From NCBI RefSeq assembly GCF_001427785.1, contig NZ_LMHM01000013.1, positions 821,458-855,310 of the forward strand: a stretch of 33,853 bases of DNA, read 5' to 3'. Source of the stretch: Lysobacter sp. Root690. GTDB taxonomy: Bacteria > Pseudomonadota > Gammaproteobacteria > Xanthomonadales > Xanthomonadaceae. Numbering within the stretch: the first letter of the stretch is position 1; each line of letters opens with the position of its first letter. The notes beneath the pieces were generated by a model. It was not told the DNA's origin, did no database searches, and saw nothing but the letters and a program-made list of their open reading frames with translations. Below are positions 16,011-23,723 of this stretch, in pieces. The translations under genes were made by a program, and so were the position numbers.

Positions 16011-16220
16011 AAAAAGCACGGCCGAAGCTGTTCGATACAGACTATGCAAAAGCGCGTCCGAAGCGTCCTGACACATGTCATGAAGGACAATGCGGGCTGA
16101 GTCGCCGGATATCCGCAAAAAAGAAAAAGCGGCCGAAGCCGCCGAGTGGTTGCGATAAAAAAAGCGGCCAAGGCCGCCAAGTAACTGGATTAAAAGAAAA
16201 GGCGGCCAAGGCCGCCTTTT
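16011..16220 (-). repeat. Tandem array of terminator-like hairpins (~36-nt period)
   Basis: Five recognisable units share an A-tract followed by a GC core on the plus strand: cores start at 16016, 16052, 16129, 16164 and 16201. The spacing is 36, 77, 35 and 37 nt, as if one unit near 16088 has decayed. Units at 16129-16142 (GCGGC-CGAA-GCCGC), 16164-16177 and 16201-16216 keep perfect stems; the two leftmost are eroded. Read on the minus strand, each stem is followed by a U-tract, so all face the gene ending at 16263. Confidence 0.7.
16192..16220 (-). terminator. Rho-independent terminator of the NTF2-like gene
   Basis: On the minus strand AAAAGGCGGCC pairs with GGCCGCCTTTT (16197-16220) and is followed by a T-rich run. 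It lies 43 nt after the stop of the NTF2-like gene and is the best-preserved unit of the tandem array. Confidence 0.8.
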
Positions 16221-16262
16221 CGTCGATACCCGCATCGCCAGTCGCGCGATGCGCGGGCCGGC

Positions 16263-16769
16263 TCAGGGCAACTTGGTGCCCTGGTCGGCGATCGCCAGCC
16301 AGCGCAGGCCATTGTGGCTGTAGGTGACCCCGGTCAGCGCTTTTTGCTTGTAGCCGATGCGCGGAATCTCGTAGGTGGTTTCGTACAGGATGTAGGCCGA
16401 GCTGCAGCCGTCGACGACGCGGTAGCGCTCGGTCCAGCTCCACTTGGCTTCGCGGCCGGAGAAGTGGCTGGCCAGCGCGGTCATGATCGCGTCGATGCCG
16501 ATGCGGGTCGCGCCGCTGTCGAACACGGTGATGGCGCGATCGTCGTGGACGGCGCGGAAGGTTTCCGCGTCGTAGTCGCGGAACGACTCCATGTCGGTGC
16601 GCTGGGCGATTTCGAACTGGCGCGCGCAGATCCGGGTGAGGATGTTGTCGCCGCTCAGGCTTTGCGGCGCGGCGTTGCCGGGACCGGCGGCGAACGCGCT
16701 GCCGCTCACGCACACGGCCAGCGCGGACAGGGCGAGCGTGAGCAAGGGGCGGTTGATGCGGTGGGTCAT
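16263..16769 (-). CDS. Secreted NTF2/SnoaL-like protein
   Basis: A 168-residue protein with a signal peptide ending near GSAFAA. The mature part looks like an NTF2/SnoaL-type alpha+beta cone: an N-terminal helix, DMESFRDYDAETFRAVHDD (a range-type 'exposure' motif near residues 60-78), and later strands with WSWTERYRV and LYETTYEIP. Such folds bind small molecules or act as accessory domains; function here is unknown. Two close ATGs exist (16775 and 16769). The AAGGA lies directly against the first, leaving a normal spacing only for the second, which decides the start. It is divergent from the beta-helix gene and ends before the hairpin array. Confidence 0.75.
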   Translation of the reverse strand: MTHRINRPLLTLALSALAVCVSGSAFAAGPGNAAPQSLSGDNILTRICARQFEIAQRTDMESFRDYDAETFRAVHDDRAITVFDSGATRIGIDAIMTALASHFSGREAKWSWTERYRVVDGCSSAYILYETTYEIPRIGYKQKALTGVTYSHNGLRWLAIADQGTKLP

Positions 16770-17194
16770 GACCATTCCTTTGTGTGCTGCGGAGGGTGGA
16801 CGCACGGTAGCCAAGCCGATCGGCCGGCGATGTGCCGACATCGCGAAGCCGCCTGCTCGGCGGCGACAATTGACCCTGCTCGCGATCGCGGACGATTCGA
16901 AGCGCAATCGAGGCCAATCGCGGACGCGTCGGGGCGGCGAACTCGTCGACGCGAGATCGCCGCGATGCACGGGCGGTGGCGGGCGACGGGAGCACGCAAC
17001 GGCGATCGCGACCGCCGCCGCGATGGATTGCGATTCGGGTCACAGCTTCGCGGCTATCACCCGCGAGGGATGACAGCGACCACTATCGGCCGCCGGCACG
17101 GCATGGGATATCGCGCTGGCCCGACCGGCGCGGGCGCGCGACGCGATCGTGGCGCCCGCGCCGCGGCCTTTCCATCTTCGCAACGCTCGCCATC
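16770..17194. other. Divergent intergenic region
   Basis: About 425 nt between the divergent NTF2-like and beta-helix genes. A -10-like element for the minus-strand gene may lie at 16804-16809 (TACCGT on that strand). Long open frames here are Arg-rich and not protein-like. No RNA gene is recognised. Confidence 0.4.
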
Positions 17195-19348
17195 ATGGGG
17201 ACTCACGCAGTGGCCACCGAACGACCCGAACGCTTCTTCCATACCCGCCTTGCCCGGCTGAGCCTGCCGGCGTTGCTGCTGGGCTCGCTGATCGCCATGC
17301 CCGCCGCCGCGCAACGCGTGGGCGGCGAGGGCCAGGCGCACCTGGGCGCGCTGTGGCCGGCCGAACCGCCGGCGCGGATCTGCGGCAACACCGCCTTGCT
17401 CAGCAATCCCGACCCCATGCCGGCCAACGCGGTGCGGGTGCCGGCCGGCGACAACAGCACTATCGATTTCCGCCGCGCCAACACCACGTTCTGGTTCGAA
17501 GCCGGCGTGCATACCTTCAGCGACGAGATCTACGGCCAGATCATCGCCCAGAACAACAACGTCTACCTCGGCGCGCCCGGCGCGATCCTCGACGGCCAGA
17601 ACAAGAATCTGTACGCCTTCACCAACGCCGCCAGCAACGTCACCATCCGTTACCTGACCATCCGCAATTTTGGCCGCGGCCGCGACAATTTCGATCAGGC
17701 GGTGGTCAACCACGACGCCGGCGACAACTGGACCGTCGAATACAACACCATCGTCGATAACGACGGCGCCGGCGTCTTCCTCGGCAGTCACAACAAGGTT
17801 CGCTTCAACTGCCTCAAGGACAACGGCCAGTACGGTTTCAGCATGTACAAGCCGCCGGTGCCGAGCACCGCGCCGCAGCCCGGCGAGCAGGTGCCCGGCC
17901 GTTCGGCGATCGTCGATATCGAGCTGAGCCACAACGAAATCACCGGCAACAACACCGACGACTGGGAAACCTCGACCCAATGCGGTTGCACCGGCGGCGG
18001 CAAGTTCTGGGACGTGGGCGGGGCGAAGGTCGTCAGCAACTACGTTCACGGCAACCACGGCACCGGTCTGTGGGCCGACACCAACAACATCGATTTCCTG
18101 TTCGAAGGCAACTACATCAAGGACAACGACGGCGTGGGGCTGTGGTACGAGATCAGCTACAACGCCACGATCCGCAGCAACACCTTCATCAACAACGCCT
18201 GGGCCTCGGGCAACCGCGACACCGGTTCGCCGGCGCCGGCGATCTATCTGTCCGAATCCGGCGGCGACAGCCGGCTGGCGAGCGCGGTGTCGGGTTCGAC
18301 CCAGTTGCGCGTGCAGGACAATTATTTCGAAAACAATTTCTCTGGTATCACCATTTACGAGAACGCCAACCGCTTCTGCAATTCCAACGGCAACACCAGC
18401 TCGACCTATTGCACGCCGTTCGTGCATCCCTCGGTGATCGTCCGTCCCGATCCCGCGCACCCCAGCGTCTATCCCGATCCGGTCAGCAACCTGCACCCGT
18501 GCTACACGCAGATCGGCAGCGACGCCACTTTGAAGGCCAATTGCCGCTGGCGCGCGCAGAACATCGAGGTCAGCAACAACGAGTTCTACTTCGATCCCGC
18601 GATAGTGCCGTGCGGAAGCTCGGGTTACTGCGGCGCGCAGGCGCTGTACGCGACCGGCACGGACAACATCGCCTGGTCGCCGTACACCGTGCAGCAGGTG
18701 CAGCAGGACGTGATGTTCAACAACAACAACCGCTTCAGCAACAACCACTACTACGGCCCGTGGCGCTTCGCCAAGCGCTACGGCGAGGCGATCAGCTTTC
18801 CGGTGTGGCGGGCCGCGCCGTATCTGCAGGACGCCGGCAGCACCACCGACGGCGCGCTGTTCAACGTGATCGATACGCCGACCGCGACCCTGGAATCCTC
18901 GGCGGGCCTGTGGTCGGAGTGGTACGGCGCGCATCTCGCCCGCGTCGGCGTCGCCCACGGCGGCGCCTTCGGTTTGCAGGTCACCGTCGACGACAGCTAC
19001 TGGGGCGTGCAGGTCGCCAACCATCCCGGCTATCGCTCCGACGGCGGCAGCAAGCGCCTGAGCTTCTGGGTCCAGCACGCCAGCGGCACGCCGCTGCCGA
19101 CCGCCAACGCGCGGGTGCAGTTGCGCTGGGCGAAGGAAGACGGCAGCGCGGCGACCGGCGACCCGGACACCTCGGTCAGCAACGTCTATCTGCCGACCCT
19201 GACCGGCGACTGGCAGCAAGTCGTGACCGACGTGGTGCCGCCGCCGGCGACCGCGAGCGTGTGGATCGTGGTGGTGGGCTCGGGCTCGGCCGGGATCGGC
19301 GCCTCGTTCTATCTCGACGATATCGTGCTGCAGGACACGCCGCTTTGA
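17195..19348 (+). CDS. Large secreted right-handed beta-helix protein
   Basis: A 717-residue secreted protein. A signal peptide ends near AMPAAAQ (about residue 40). From about residue 75 to 510 there are repeated short strands rich in Asn (NVTIRYLTIRNFG, NWTVEYNTIVDN, NNIDFLFEGNYIKDN, NATIRSNTFINN), the pattern of a parallel beta-helix as in polysaccharide lyases and NosD-type proteins. The C-terminal ~165 residues form a separate beta-sandwich with LSFWVQHASG and SFYLDDIVLQD, like a carbohydrate-binding module. A role in binding or cleaving polysaccharide is likely but no catalytic residues are identified. A GTG at 17210 with GGGGAC upstream is an alternative start. Confidence 0.82.
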   Translation: MGTHAVATERPERFFHTRLARLSLPALLLGSLIAMPAAAQRVGGEGQAHLGALWPAEPPARICGNTALLSNPDPMPANAVRVPAGDNSTIDFRRANTTFWFEAGVHTFSDEIYGQIIAQNNNVYLGAPGAILDGQNKNLYAFTNAASNVTIRYLTIRNFGRGRDNFDQAVVNHDAGDNWTVEYNTIVDNDGAGVFLGSHNKVRFNCLKDNGQYGFSMYKPPVPSTAPQPGEQVPGRSAIVDIELSHNEITGNNTDDWETSTQCGCTGGGKFWDVGGAKVVSNYVHGNHGTGLWADTNNIDFLFEGNYIKDNDGVGLWYEISYNATIRSNTFINNAWASGNRDTGSPAPAIYLSESGGDSRLASAVSGSTQLRVQDNYFENNFSGITIYENANRFCNSNGNTSSTYCTPFVHPSVIVRPDPAHPSVYPDPVSNLHPCYTQIGSDATLKANCRWRAQNIEVSNNEFYFDPAIVPCGSSGYCGAQALYATGTDNIAWSPYTVQQVQQDVMFNNNNRFSNNHYYGPWRFAKRYGEAISFPVWRAAPYLQDAGSTTDGALFNVIDTPTATLESSAGLWSEWYGAHLARVGVAHGGAFGLQVTVDDSYWGVQVANHPGYRSDGGSKRLSFWVQHASGTPLPTANARVQLRWAKEDGSAATGDPDTSVSNVYLPTLTGDWQQVVTDVVPPPATASVWIVVVGSGSAGIGASFYLDDIVLQDTPL

Positions 19349-19667
19349 CGGCGGGGATTCGGGATTAGGGAGTCGGTATTCGAGGTTAGGTTCACGGTTC
19401 TCGATCGACTGCAACGGAGCCCTTTGCGCCGGCCTGCGCCGGTGTGATGGCGATCAAGGCAGGCATGGCGGGGGATGCCGCCATGCCTGCCTCTTTGTTG
19501 GCCTCAGGCTCAATGGTTTCGCGTTGTAAGGGAGGCTGCGCGCCGCGGTCCGACGGCCTGTTCGATGCCGCGCTGCGGCGCCGCCGCGGAGCGCGTGCCG
19601 TCGTGCGTATCGGCATGCGTCGCATCCGTGGTCATGCATTCGTCTTCCCTTCGACGAGGAACACTTC
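19349..19667. other. Intergenic region with low-complexity repeat and hairpin
   Basis: About 320 nt between the beta-helix and lipase genes. The first 50 nt contain GGGATT/GTATTCG-type degenerate heptamers. A strong hairpin lies at 19457-19492. The remainder probably holds the lipase promoter, without clear hexamers. Confidence 0.5.
19457..19492 (+). terminator. Strong hairpin after the beta-helix gene
   Basis: AGGCAGGCATGGCGG (19457-19471) pairs perfectly with CCGCCATGCCTGCCT (19478-19492) around a 6-nt loop. A weak T run (CTTTGTTG) follows. It is likely the terminator of the beta-helix transcript, 109 nt after its stop. Confidence 0.7.
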
Positions 19668-20612
19668 ATGAGCCCCAACACTGTCAGCACCGTCCAGCCC
19701 GAACTCGATCCGGCCCTGACCATCGCCCTGGCGATCGCCTCCAAGGCCGCCTACGACGACTACCAGGGCCAGCCGTTCACTTCGCCCGACGGTTACCAGC
19801 AGGTCGGCGCGTGGACCGGTTGGGACTCGATTCTTTTCAGCGGTTCGGAAGAGAAGTACGGCCTGGCGTTTCAGGCGATCAACGATCCGGGTACCTACAT
19901 CTTCGCGTTCCGCGGCACCGACTCGGACATGGACGCCTACGAGGACGCGCATTTCATTCCGACCGATTTCGTTCCGACCCAGGGCAGCATCAGCCCCACG
20001 CCGCGGGTGTCGTCGGGGTTCTACGGCATCTACGACGGCGTCGGCGGCGGCATGAGCCAGTCGATGCGCCAGCAGTTGTTCGCATTGCTCGCTCAGTACG
20101 CGCCCAATCAGGTGTACGTCACCGGCCACAGCCTCGGCGCGGCGCTGAGCCAGTTGTTCTCGCTCGACCTGGCGATCAGCCAGCCGCTGTCCTCGCTCAA
20201 TCTCAATTTTTCCAGCCCGATGGTCGGCACCGAGGACTGGCAGACCGCGTACGAGCAGACCATCGCCAACAGCGCCAGCCTGCGCGTCTACAACTACTGG
20301 GACTACGTGCCGTCGCTGCCGCCGTCGCAGTTCGACTACCGCGCGGTCGGCAGCGGATTCCGCACCGCGTTCTATGTCGCCGGCGAATGGTTCCCGCATC
20401 TGTTGTCGCGCCACTCGCTGGTCAACCTGACCACGGTGCTGGCCAATGCCTTGCCCAACAGCCCACAGCAGTGGGCCGGGCAGTTTCCCGATTACGTCGA
20501 TGCCTCGCTGACCATGATCAGCACCTTCCCGCCGGCCTCGGCGGACGTGCAATGGGCCGATCAGATGCAGCAGCACATGGCATTGGAGACGTCGCTGAAG
20601 GCCGCGTCGTGA
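19668..20612 (+). CDS. Class 3 (fungal-type) lipase family protein
   Basis: A 314-residue Lipase_3 family hydrolase. It has the oxyanion strand YIFAFRGTDSD (77-87), the nucleophile elbow TGHSLGAALS with Ser155, Asp212 in NYWDYVPSLP, and His244 or His249 in WFPHLLSRHSL. The triad is complete. It should hydrolyse acylglycerols or other esters. No signal peptide is seen, so it is either intracellular or exported by a leaderless route. The start at 19668 follows a GAGGA about 9 nt upstream. A hairpin terminator follows the stop. Confidence 0.88.
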   Translation: MSPNTVSTVQPELDPALTIALAIASKAAYDDYQGQPFTSPDGYQQVGAWTGWDSILFSGSEEKYGLAFQAINDPGTYIFAFRGTDSDMDAYEDAHFIPTDFVPTQGSISPTPRVSSGFYGIYDGVGGGMSQSMRQQLFALLAQYAPNQVYVTGHSLGAALSQLFSLDLAISQPLSSLNLNFSSPMVGTEDWQTAYEQTIANSASLRVYNYWDYVPSLPPSQFDYRAVGSGFRTAFYVAGEWFPHLLSRHSLVNLTTVLANALPNSPQQWAGQFPDYVDASLTMISTFPPASADVQWADQMQQHMALETSLKAAS

Positions 20613-20645
20613 TGGGATAGCGCGACCGCGTTGTCGAGGTCGAAA

Positions 20646-20675
20646 AACGCCGTGCAGTGCGAGCTGCGCGGCGTT
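20646..20675 (+). terminator. Hairpin terminator after the lipase gene
   Basis: AACGCCGTGCAG (20646-20657) pairs with CTGCGCGGCGTT (20664-20675) with one G-T wobble around a 6-nt loop, 33 nt after the lipase stop. A short A-tract precedes it; the U-tract after it is weak. Confidence 0.6.
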
Positions 20676-20813
20676 GCCTTGAGTGGGGTAGGGCGCTTCG
20701 TCCGCATCACCGACATCGACGCTGGTCGCCGAACACGTTCGTGCATGGCTCGCTCGATCGCACTCATCGTTGCCGTAGCGCTGGCGCGCACAACGGCGGC
20801 ATGAACGCCTCGG

Positions 20814-20842
20814 TTGACGCGGGCGATTTCACGTAATATTGT
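20814..20842 (+). promoter_or_regulatory. Promoter of the Rrf2-flavoprotein operon
   Basis: A -35 TTGACG (20814-20819) and a -10 TATTGT (20837-20842) are separated by 17 bp. Transcription would start at about 20849-20850, at the ATG itself, so the mRNA is predicted to be leaderless. No Shine-Dalgarno precedes the ATG. Confidence 0.55.
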
Positions 20843-20850
20843 AAGTTACA
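20840..20850. promoter_or_regulatory. Probable Rrf2 operator
   Basis: TGTAAgTTACA is a perfect 5-1-5 palindrome overlapping the -10 element and the A of the start codon. Binding there would block transcription, which fits autorepression by the Rrf2-type regulator encoded directly downstream. Confidence 0.5.
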
Positions 20851-21311
20851 TGAAAACACCCGAACGCCTGTCCGTCGCCCTGCACGTGCTGTTGCACATG
20901 GCCGAGCGGCCCGAACAGCCGATGACCTCGGAAGAAATGGCCGCGTGCGTCGGCACCAACCCGGTGGTGATCCGCCGCAGCTTCGCCGGTTTGCGCGAGG
21001 CCGGCGTGGTCAGTTCGGTGAAAGGGCACGGCGGCGGCTGGCGGCTGGCGCGCGCGCCCGATCAGGTCAGTCTGGCCGAGATTCAGCAGGCGCTCGGCGA
21101 GCGCATGGTGCCGCTCGCGGCCAAACACGATGCGCCGCAATGCCTGATCGTCCGCGCCGTGGTCGACGTGCTCGACGAGGCGATGCGCGAAGCCGAGCAG
21201 GTGCTCGATCGCCGCCTCGCCACGCTCACCCTGGCCGATCTGGCCGCTCATGCCCAACGTCTGCACGGCAGGCGCCATATGAAAATCGGAGGTGGTGGTC
21301 ATGCGTCATGA
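20850..21311 (+). CDS. Rrf2-family transcriptional regulator
   Basis: A 153-residue winged-helix regulator of the Rrf2 family. The N-terminus (LSVALHVLLHMAERP), the helix-turn-helix near residues 26-52 (TSEEMAACVGTNPVVIRR) and the wing GHGGGWRLAR (59-68) are typical. Cys33 and Cys98 are the only cysteines, so an Fe-S cluster with three cysteines is unlikely; thiol-based redox sensing is possible. The ATG at 20850 is used because upstream in-frame codons lie within the predicted promoter. It overlaps the downstream flavoprotein gene by 11 nt and probably controls it. Confidence 0.88.
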   Translation: MKTPERLSVALHVLLHMAERPEQPMTSEEMAACVGTNPVVIRRSFAGLREAGVVSSVKGHGGGWRLARAPDQVSLAEIQQALGERMVPLAAKHDAPQCLIVRAVVDVLDEAMREAEQVLDRRLATLTLADLAAHAQRLHGRRHMKIGGGGHAS

Positions 21312-22200
21312 CGTAGCCGTTGTCGGCGGCAGTTTCGCCGGCCTGAGCGCGGCCTTACAGCTCGCGCGCGCGCGTCGGCGGGTGCTGGTGATCGATGCCG
21401 GTCTGCCGCGCAACCGCTATTCGTCGGCGGCGCACGGCATGCTCGGCCACGACGGCAAATCGCCAACACAGATTCTCGACGAAGGTCGCACGCAGTTGCT
21501 GGCGTATCCGAGCGTCGAATTCGTTAACGCCACAGCGACTGCCGCGCGCGAACACGACGGCGGCTTCGCATTGAATCTGGACGACGGCAGCGAACGCAGC
21601 GCATCGCGCCTGATCCTCGCCACCGGCATCCGCGACGAATTGCCGGCGATCCCGGGCCTGCACGAACGCTGGGGCGTGTCGGTGCTGCATTGTCCGTTCT
21701 GCCACGGTTTCGAATACGCCGACCGCGCGCTGGGCGTGCTGGCGAATCATGCCTTGTCGGCGCATCAAGCCGGGATGATTCCCGATTGGGGCCCGACCAC
21801 GTACTTCACCCAGTCCACGTTCGAACCCGATGAAGCCGAAGCCGCGCATCTGGCCCGACGCGGGGTGACGATCGAACGCGTGCCGGTGGTCGAGTTGCTC
21901 GGCTCGGCGCCGCATCTGGACGGCGTGCGACTCGCCGACGGCCGGGTGATCGAACTGGCGGCCTTGTTCACCGCGCCGACCAGTCGCATGGCCAGCCCGT
22001 TGGCCGAACAATTGGGTTGCGAGTTCGAAGACGGGCCGCTGGGCCGCTATGTGCGGGTCGATCCGATGAAGGCGACCAGCGTCAGCGGCGTGTTCGCCGC
22101 CGGCGATGCGGCCGCGGCCATGCAGAGCGCGGCCCTGGCGTTGGCGGCCGGGGCGATGGCGGGCGTCGGCGCGTATCAATCCTTGTTGAAGGCTGCTTGA
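21301..22200 (+). CDS. Thioredoxin-reductase-like FAD oxidoreductase lacking a clear NADPH motif
   Basis: A 299-residue flavoprotein of the thioredoxin reductase fold. FAD-binding motifs are VVGGSFAGLSAA (7-18), LILATG (104-109) and GVFAAGDA (263-270). The redox-active pair is Cys131/Cys134 in HCPFCHGFE. At the place where NADPH-using enzymes have a second GxGxxA motif, this protein reads LGVLANHALS, so pyridine nucleotide binding looks lost or altered. Relatives of this kind include O2-dependent dithiol oxidases (GliT/HlmI type). GGAGG at 21288-21292 sets the start at 21301. It overlaps the Rrf2 gene and is likely under its control. Confidence 0.85.
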   Translation: MRHDVAVVGGSFAGLSAALQLARARRRVLVIDAGLPRNRYSSAAHGMLGHDGKSPTQILDEGRTQLLAYPSVEFVNATATAAREHDGGFALNLDDGSERSASRLILATGIRDELPAIPGLHERWGVSVLHCPFCHGFEYADRALGVLANHALSAHQAGMIPDWGPTTYFTQSTFEPDEAEAAHLARRGVTIERVPVVELLGSAPHLDGVRLADGRVIELAALFTAPTSRMASPLAEQLGCEFEDGPLGRYVRVDPMKATSVSGVFAAGDAAAAMQSAALALAAGAMAGVGAYQSLLKAA

Positions 22201-22338
22201 TGCGGCGAATGCTTAGCTGGATCGCTTCAGTCGGTGACGAGGTTTGACCGGAGCGGGTTTCAGCCGCGGCGATCGATCCGGCGATCGGTCCGATGCATGG
22301 CCGACCGTGCGTCACCGCGCCATGACGCCGGCCGTATT

Positions 22339-22344
22339 TATAGT
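22339..22344 (+). promoter_or_regulatory. Putative -10 element of the DUF333 lipoprotein gene
   Basis: TATAGT lies 28 nt before the ATG at 22372 in an AT-rich patch of otherwise GC-rich DNA. No convincing -35 is seen. Confidence 0.4.
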
Positions 22345-22371
22345 GATCGCCACTTCCAAGGTGCCCTCGCC

Positions 22372-22704
22372 ATGAACCGCTATCGTCTTTCGAACCGTTG
22401 CGGCCTGCCGCTGTTGCTGATCGGTCTGAGCCTGGGCCTGGCCGCATGCAACACCTCCAAGCAAGCCTCACCGGCCGCGTCCGCATCCACCCCGACATCG
22501 TCCGCCGCCGAGGCCAAACCGGTCGAACCGCGTGTCGGCATGGCCAACCCGGCCTCGGTGCATTGCACCACGCTCGGCGGCAAACTCGAGATCCGCACCG
22601 GCAAGGACGGCGGCCAGTACGGCCTGTGCAACCTGCCCGACGGACGCGTGTGCGAGGAGTGGGCGCTGTTCCGCGATGGGAAGTGCGAAAAGCCGGCGGA
22701 GTAA
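22372..22704 (+). CDS. DUF333-domain lipoprotein
   Basis: A 110-residue lipoprotein. The lipobox is LGLAAC, with Cys at residue 26. A Ser/Ala/Pro-rich linker follows, then a DUF333 domain in the last ~55 residues: GMANPASVHCTTLGGKLE, GGQYGLCNLPDGRVCEEW and a final GKCEKP. The four domain cysteines are those expected in the family. DUF333 proteins are envelope proteins sometimes annotated as putative hemolysins without evidence. The ATG at 22372 heads the signal sequence; an earlier in-frame ATG would not. Confidence 0.88.
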   Translation: MNRYRLSNRCGLPLLLIGLSLGLAACNTSKQASPAASASTPTSSAAEAKPVEPRVGMANPASVHCTTLGGKLEIRTGKDGGQYGLCNLPDGRVCEEWALFRDGKCEKPAE

Positions 22705-22740
22705 TGCGCGTGGCGCGGCCTCACCCGTGGCGGTGAAGAC

Positions 22741-23559
22741 TCAGGCCAACGCCGCCTGCAACTGCGCGATCTCGTCGCGCAAGGCCTGATTCTCGGCGGT
22801 CAACTCGGCGACGCGCTGGCGCAGCGCGTGCAGTTCGTTGTCGGCGGCGTCGTCGAGCGGCTGCGGCGCGGGCTCCTTGGGTTCGCGCGGCTTGCGCTTG
22901 GACTCGCGTGCGCGCTTGGCCGCTTCCTTCAATTCGCTGCCGCCGGCCATCGCCGCGGCGCGCTGTTCTTCGGCCGGCAAAGTGGCGACCGCGGCGGCGG
23001 CGTTGATCGAGATCGCGCCGGATTTGACCGCCGCCACGACTTCGGGCGTCGCCTGTTTCTGGATCTTCTCGATCAGGCCGACCTGGTTGCTGCTCAGTCG
23101 CGCGGCCTTGGCCAGGGCTTCGCGGCTGTCGAAGGCGCTTGGATCGGTCGACCACGGCGGGCTGTCGTCGTGATCGTCGACGGCGGCCGGGATTTCGCTT
23201 TCCGCCGCGGGCTGCGCCTCGGCTTCGATGCGGCGTCGTTCGGCCAGGATCTCGCGCTTGCGCAGCGCCAGGATGCCGCGCTGGAAGTCCGAGACGCTGC
23301 GCCGGCCCAGGTGCTGATCGATCATCCACAGATGCACGTCTTCGATCGAACGAAAGCGGGTGTTCTGCACGGTCTGGAACGGTAGACCGTGCTTGCGGCA
23401 GATGCCGTAGCGGTTGTGGCCGTCGACCAGCATCTCGCCCCACAGCACCAGGGCGTCGCGGCAGCCTTCAGCGAGGATGCTCTGCTCCAGCGATTGGTAC
23501 TCGTCGGCGGTCAACGGGTCGATATAGGCCTTGAGCGATTCGTTGATGACGATGTCCAT
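22741..23559 (-). CDS. Orphan ParB/Srx-fold nuclease-like protein with C-terminal coiled coil
   Basis: A 272-residue protein. Residues 1-70 form a ParB/sulfiredoxin-type domain: it starts from a strand-helix unit and has LVDGHNRYGICRKHG (45-59), the usual ParB-box position. A charged linker with an Asp-rich patch (128-132) follows, then a helical region near 145-205, a Lys/Arg-rich stretch (215-230), and a leucine-zipper coiled coil (LRQRVAELTAENQALRDEI, about 246-264). DNA binding is likely. There is no parA, origin or phage gene beside it, so a chromosome-partition role is unsupported; a regulatory or mobile-element origin is possible. Confidence 0.8.
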   Translation of the reverse strand: MDIVINESLKAYIDPLTADEYQSLEQSILAEGCRDALVLWGEMLVDGHNRYGICRKHGLPFQTVQNTRFRSIEDVHLWMIDQHLGRRSVSDFQRGILALRKREILAERRRIEAEAQPAAESEIPAAVDDHDDSPPWSTDPSAFDSREALAKAARLSSNQVGLIEKIQKQATPEVVAAVKSGAISINAAAAVATLPAEEQRAAAMAGGSELKEAAKRARESKRKPREPKEPAPQPLDDAADNELHALRQRVAELTAENQALRDEIAQLQAALA

Positions 23560-23723
23560 GAAACCGGCCGCGTTGCTGCAATGGGGGCGGCATTGTAGGC
23601 AGATGCGCGCGCCGCGTCAGGCGTTGACAAGCGCGGTTTTCAGGGACGGAGCATCGGGCAGGCGCGGTGAGTCGCGCACAGGCTGGGCTTTGCCGAATCG
23701 GTCGTTGTGTCGGGTGGTGCGGC

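Larger units (their letters stand above)
15845..16262. other. Intergenic region carrying the hairpin array
   Basis: About 420 nt between two minus-strand genes. The right half is the tandem hairpin array. The left part (15845-16010) should hold the promoter of the secreted hydrolase; no clear hexamers are seen and no coding sequence is evident. Confidence 0.5.

Noticed and set aside
16011-16220. Possible CRISPR array
   Set aside because: The units form symmetrical hairpins followed by T-tracts, the spacing is irregular with one missing unit, and no cas gene is present.
17057-19414. A 785-codon minus-strand open frame opposite the beta-helix gene
   Set aside because: The plus strand has a signal peptide, regular beta-helix repeats and a terminator; the minus frame has none and has low-complexity composition.
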